From NCBI GenBank assembly GCA_021156385.1, contig JAJNDL010000086.1, positions 1 to 6,053 of the forward strand: DNA of 6,053 nucleotides, read 5' to 3'. A model generated the notes under the pieces. That model did no database searches and was not told the origin of the DNA. It saw nothing but the letters and a program-made list of their open reading frames with translations. Positions 4,954-6,053 of the stretch are shown here, one piece after another. The stretch comes from Moraxellaceae bacterium (lineage in GTDB: Bacteria > Pseudomonadota > Gammaproteobacteria > Pseudomonadales > Moraxellaceae). Each line of letters starts with the position of its first letter. Position 1 is the stretch's first letter. Made by a program: the position numbers and the translations under genes.

Positions 4954-5829
4954 TCATGCCGGCTGTGCCACCGGAGCATCGCCAAATACCCGGCGAGACG
5001 CCTCCATCGGGTCCGCGTGCCGCTCATACTCGGCCAGCCACGCACTGACCTTTTCGGGCATGCCGCTGTCCCAGGGATGAAAGCCGGGCCGGAACCAGGC
5101 CAGATAGGGGCGCAGCAGGCGGGTCAGCATGCCGCGGGGGCCATAGAGCCGATACAGGCCGCGGGCGATCAGCAGCGGACGGCCCGTAACCCCGTCTACC
5201 TTCAGCATGTGCCACAGAACGCGCCCCACCACGACATGCACCAGCGCGGTCCCGACGATCAGCGCCGAGGTGCGGGTGAAATAGCCGCCGCCTGCCACCT
5301 GCTCGTAGACATCGTAGGCCACGGCCTTGTGCTCGACTTCTTCCACGCCATGCCAGAGGAACATGGCCCGCATCACCGGGTCCGCGTCGCGGAACATTTC
5401 AGCCTTCCCGTCCATGAAGCCCTCGCCCAGCGTCGCCGTGATGTGCTCGAACGCTGCCGTCAGGGCCAGCTGGTATTTGATGGGCAGGTGTTTCTGCGTC
5501 AGGCCGAGCAGGGTCTTCATGCGGCTGATGATCTTGTCAACCTTGACGCCCTGGGCGGCCATGACCCCGTTGTAGCGGTCATGGACGATGCCGTGCTGTG
5601 CTTCCTGACGAAAAAAGGCCTTTACGTCTTCCTTCAGTTTCGGATCCGTGATCCGGTCCTGGTAGTTGCGCACCGACTGGATGAAAAAACGCTCGCCATC
5701 GGGAAAGTGCACGGAGAGCGCATCGAAGAAACGGGTGACGACCGGATCGCCGCCATTCCACCAGACAGGAACATCATCGATGTCGAAGCGCATCTTGCGG
5801 GGAATGATGTGATCGATTCTGGCGGTCAT
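4954..5829 (-). CDS. Predicted metal-dependent hydrolase (PF10118), ferritin-like
   Basis: This protein of 291 residues matches the PF10118 family of predicted metal-dependent hydrolases, all-helical proteins resembling diiron ferritin-like enzymes. The opening IIPRKMRFDIDDVPVWWNGG is characteristic. Candidate metal ligands are E46 (in GERFF), E76 and H79 (in RQEAQHG), E128 and H129 (in AFEHIT), and H160, E163, E164, E166 and H167 (in WHGVEEVEHKAVAYDVY). A hydrophobic helix at about 188-208 could be membrane-associated. The reaction is not established for the family. The ATG has a strong AGGAGG (5838-5843) 8 bases upstream and overlaps the stop of the alpha/beta hydrolase gene (ATGA, 5826-5829). 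An 87-bp gap separates it from tetR. Length is normal and no damage is visible. Confidence 0.88.
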   Translation of the reverse strand: MTARIDHIIPRKMRFDIDDVPVWWNGGDPVVTRFFDALSVHFPDGERFFIQSVRNYQDRITDPKLKEDVKAFFRQEAQHGIVHDRYNGVMAAQGVKVDKIISRMKTLLGLTQKHLPIKYQLALTAAFEHITATLGEGFMDGKAEMFRDADPVMRAMFLWHGVEEVEHKAVAYDVYEQVAGGGYFTRTSALIVGTALVHVVVGRVLWHMLKVDGVTGRPLLIARGLYRLYGPRGMLTRLLRPYLAWFRPGFHPWDSGMPEKVSAWLAEYERHADPMEASRRVFGDAPVAQPA

Positions 5830-6053
5830 GAAGGTTTCCTCCTGTGTTTATCACCAGCGGGCAGGGGCCGTGGCATGTGGGTGGTCCAGAATGCCTGCAG
5901 GGTCCGCGCCGTCATGAAAGGCGCCTCGAGCATCGGCAGATGCCCTACTCCGGGAAGTACCGTATGTGTCGAACCCGGAATGACACGGGCCATGGCCTCG
6001 GCCGATGAAGCATCGAGGACACGATCCTGCGCTCCCCACAGGACGTGCGCCGG
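5826..6053 (-). CDS. Alpha/beta hydrolase, C-terminal part (runs off window)
   Basis: Only the last 75 residues and the stop are present; the gene begins beyond the right edge. The fragment has the end of an alpha/beta-hydrolase fold: HVLWGAQDRVLD carries the catalytic-acid strand, probably D in GAQD, and VLPGVGHLPMLEAP carries the catalytic histidine. The spacing between the two, and the short helix and basic tail that follow, fit the usual end of the fold. The nucleophile serine is outside the window. Its TGA overlaps the ATG of the metal-dependent hydrolase gene (ATGA), so it is the first visible gene of the operon. Possible activities include esterase, lipase or related acyl hydrolase; the fragment cannot decide. 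Confidence 0.85.
   Translation of the reverse strand, partial: PAHVLWGAQDRVLDASSAEAMARVIPGSTHTVLPGVGHLPMLEAPFMTARTLQAFWTTHMPRPLPAGDKHRRKPS

Noticed and set aside
5851..6039. 62-codon minus-strand frame at the right edge
   Set aside because: It is out of frame with the alpha/beta hydrolase C-terminus, which has recognisable catalytic motifs and runs to the TGA at 5826-5828.
1..6053. CRISPR array or insertion sequence ends
   Set aside because: No set of regularly spaced repeats and no long terminal inverted repeats were seen. The only short repeats are those listed.

Overview
The window looks like a moderately GC-rich gammaproteobacterial chromosome, possibly a lipid- or hydrocarbon-using marine type such as the Alcanivorax group. 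That placement rests on GC content, a tRNA-linked P4-type integrase and the gene families present. No single sequence here settles the taxon.

Left part (1-1521): a complete tRNA-Leu(UAA) gene is followed 165 bp downstream by a complete P4-type tyrosine recombinase pointing away from it. This is the usual left boundary of an element integrated at the 3' end of a tRNA gene. The spacer holds a candidate sigma70 promoter whose -10 lies on a 12-bp tandem repeat (CGTGAGTAA core), and an inverted copy of the core sits at the integrase start. These may be recombinase or regulator binding sites. No second copy of the tRNA 3' end was seen in the window, so the far end of the element is not visible or is decayed.

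Middle part (1522-2323): about 800 bp, less GC-rich by eye, with no intact recognisable gene. It contains an S1-domain-like fragment split by a frameshift (+ strand), a competing start-less open frame on the minus strand, a possible 41-residue membrane microprotein (minus strand) and several short hairpins. It reads as decayed accessory DNA.

Right part (2324-6053): a compact block of six genes, all on the minus strand and transcribed right to left. In transcription order they are: the C-terminal end of an alpha/beta hydrolase (runs off the window), a PF10118-type predicted metal-dependent hydrolase, a KstR2-like TetR regulator, a BtrH N-terminal/DUF4872-type protein, and two successive PaaI-like hotdog thioesterases. 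Three of the five junctions are overlapping stop/start codons (ATGA, TTGA, ATGA), which points to one translationally coupled operon. The families suggest acyl or acyl-CoA metabolism: a hydrolase, a diiron-like enzyme, a Cys-dependent acyltransferase-type protein, two acyl-CoA thioesterases and a regulator of the acyl-CoA-sensing group. The actual substrate cannot be read from the sequence. This operon is the best candidate in the window for an undescribed system.
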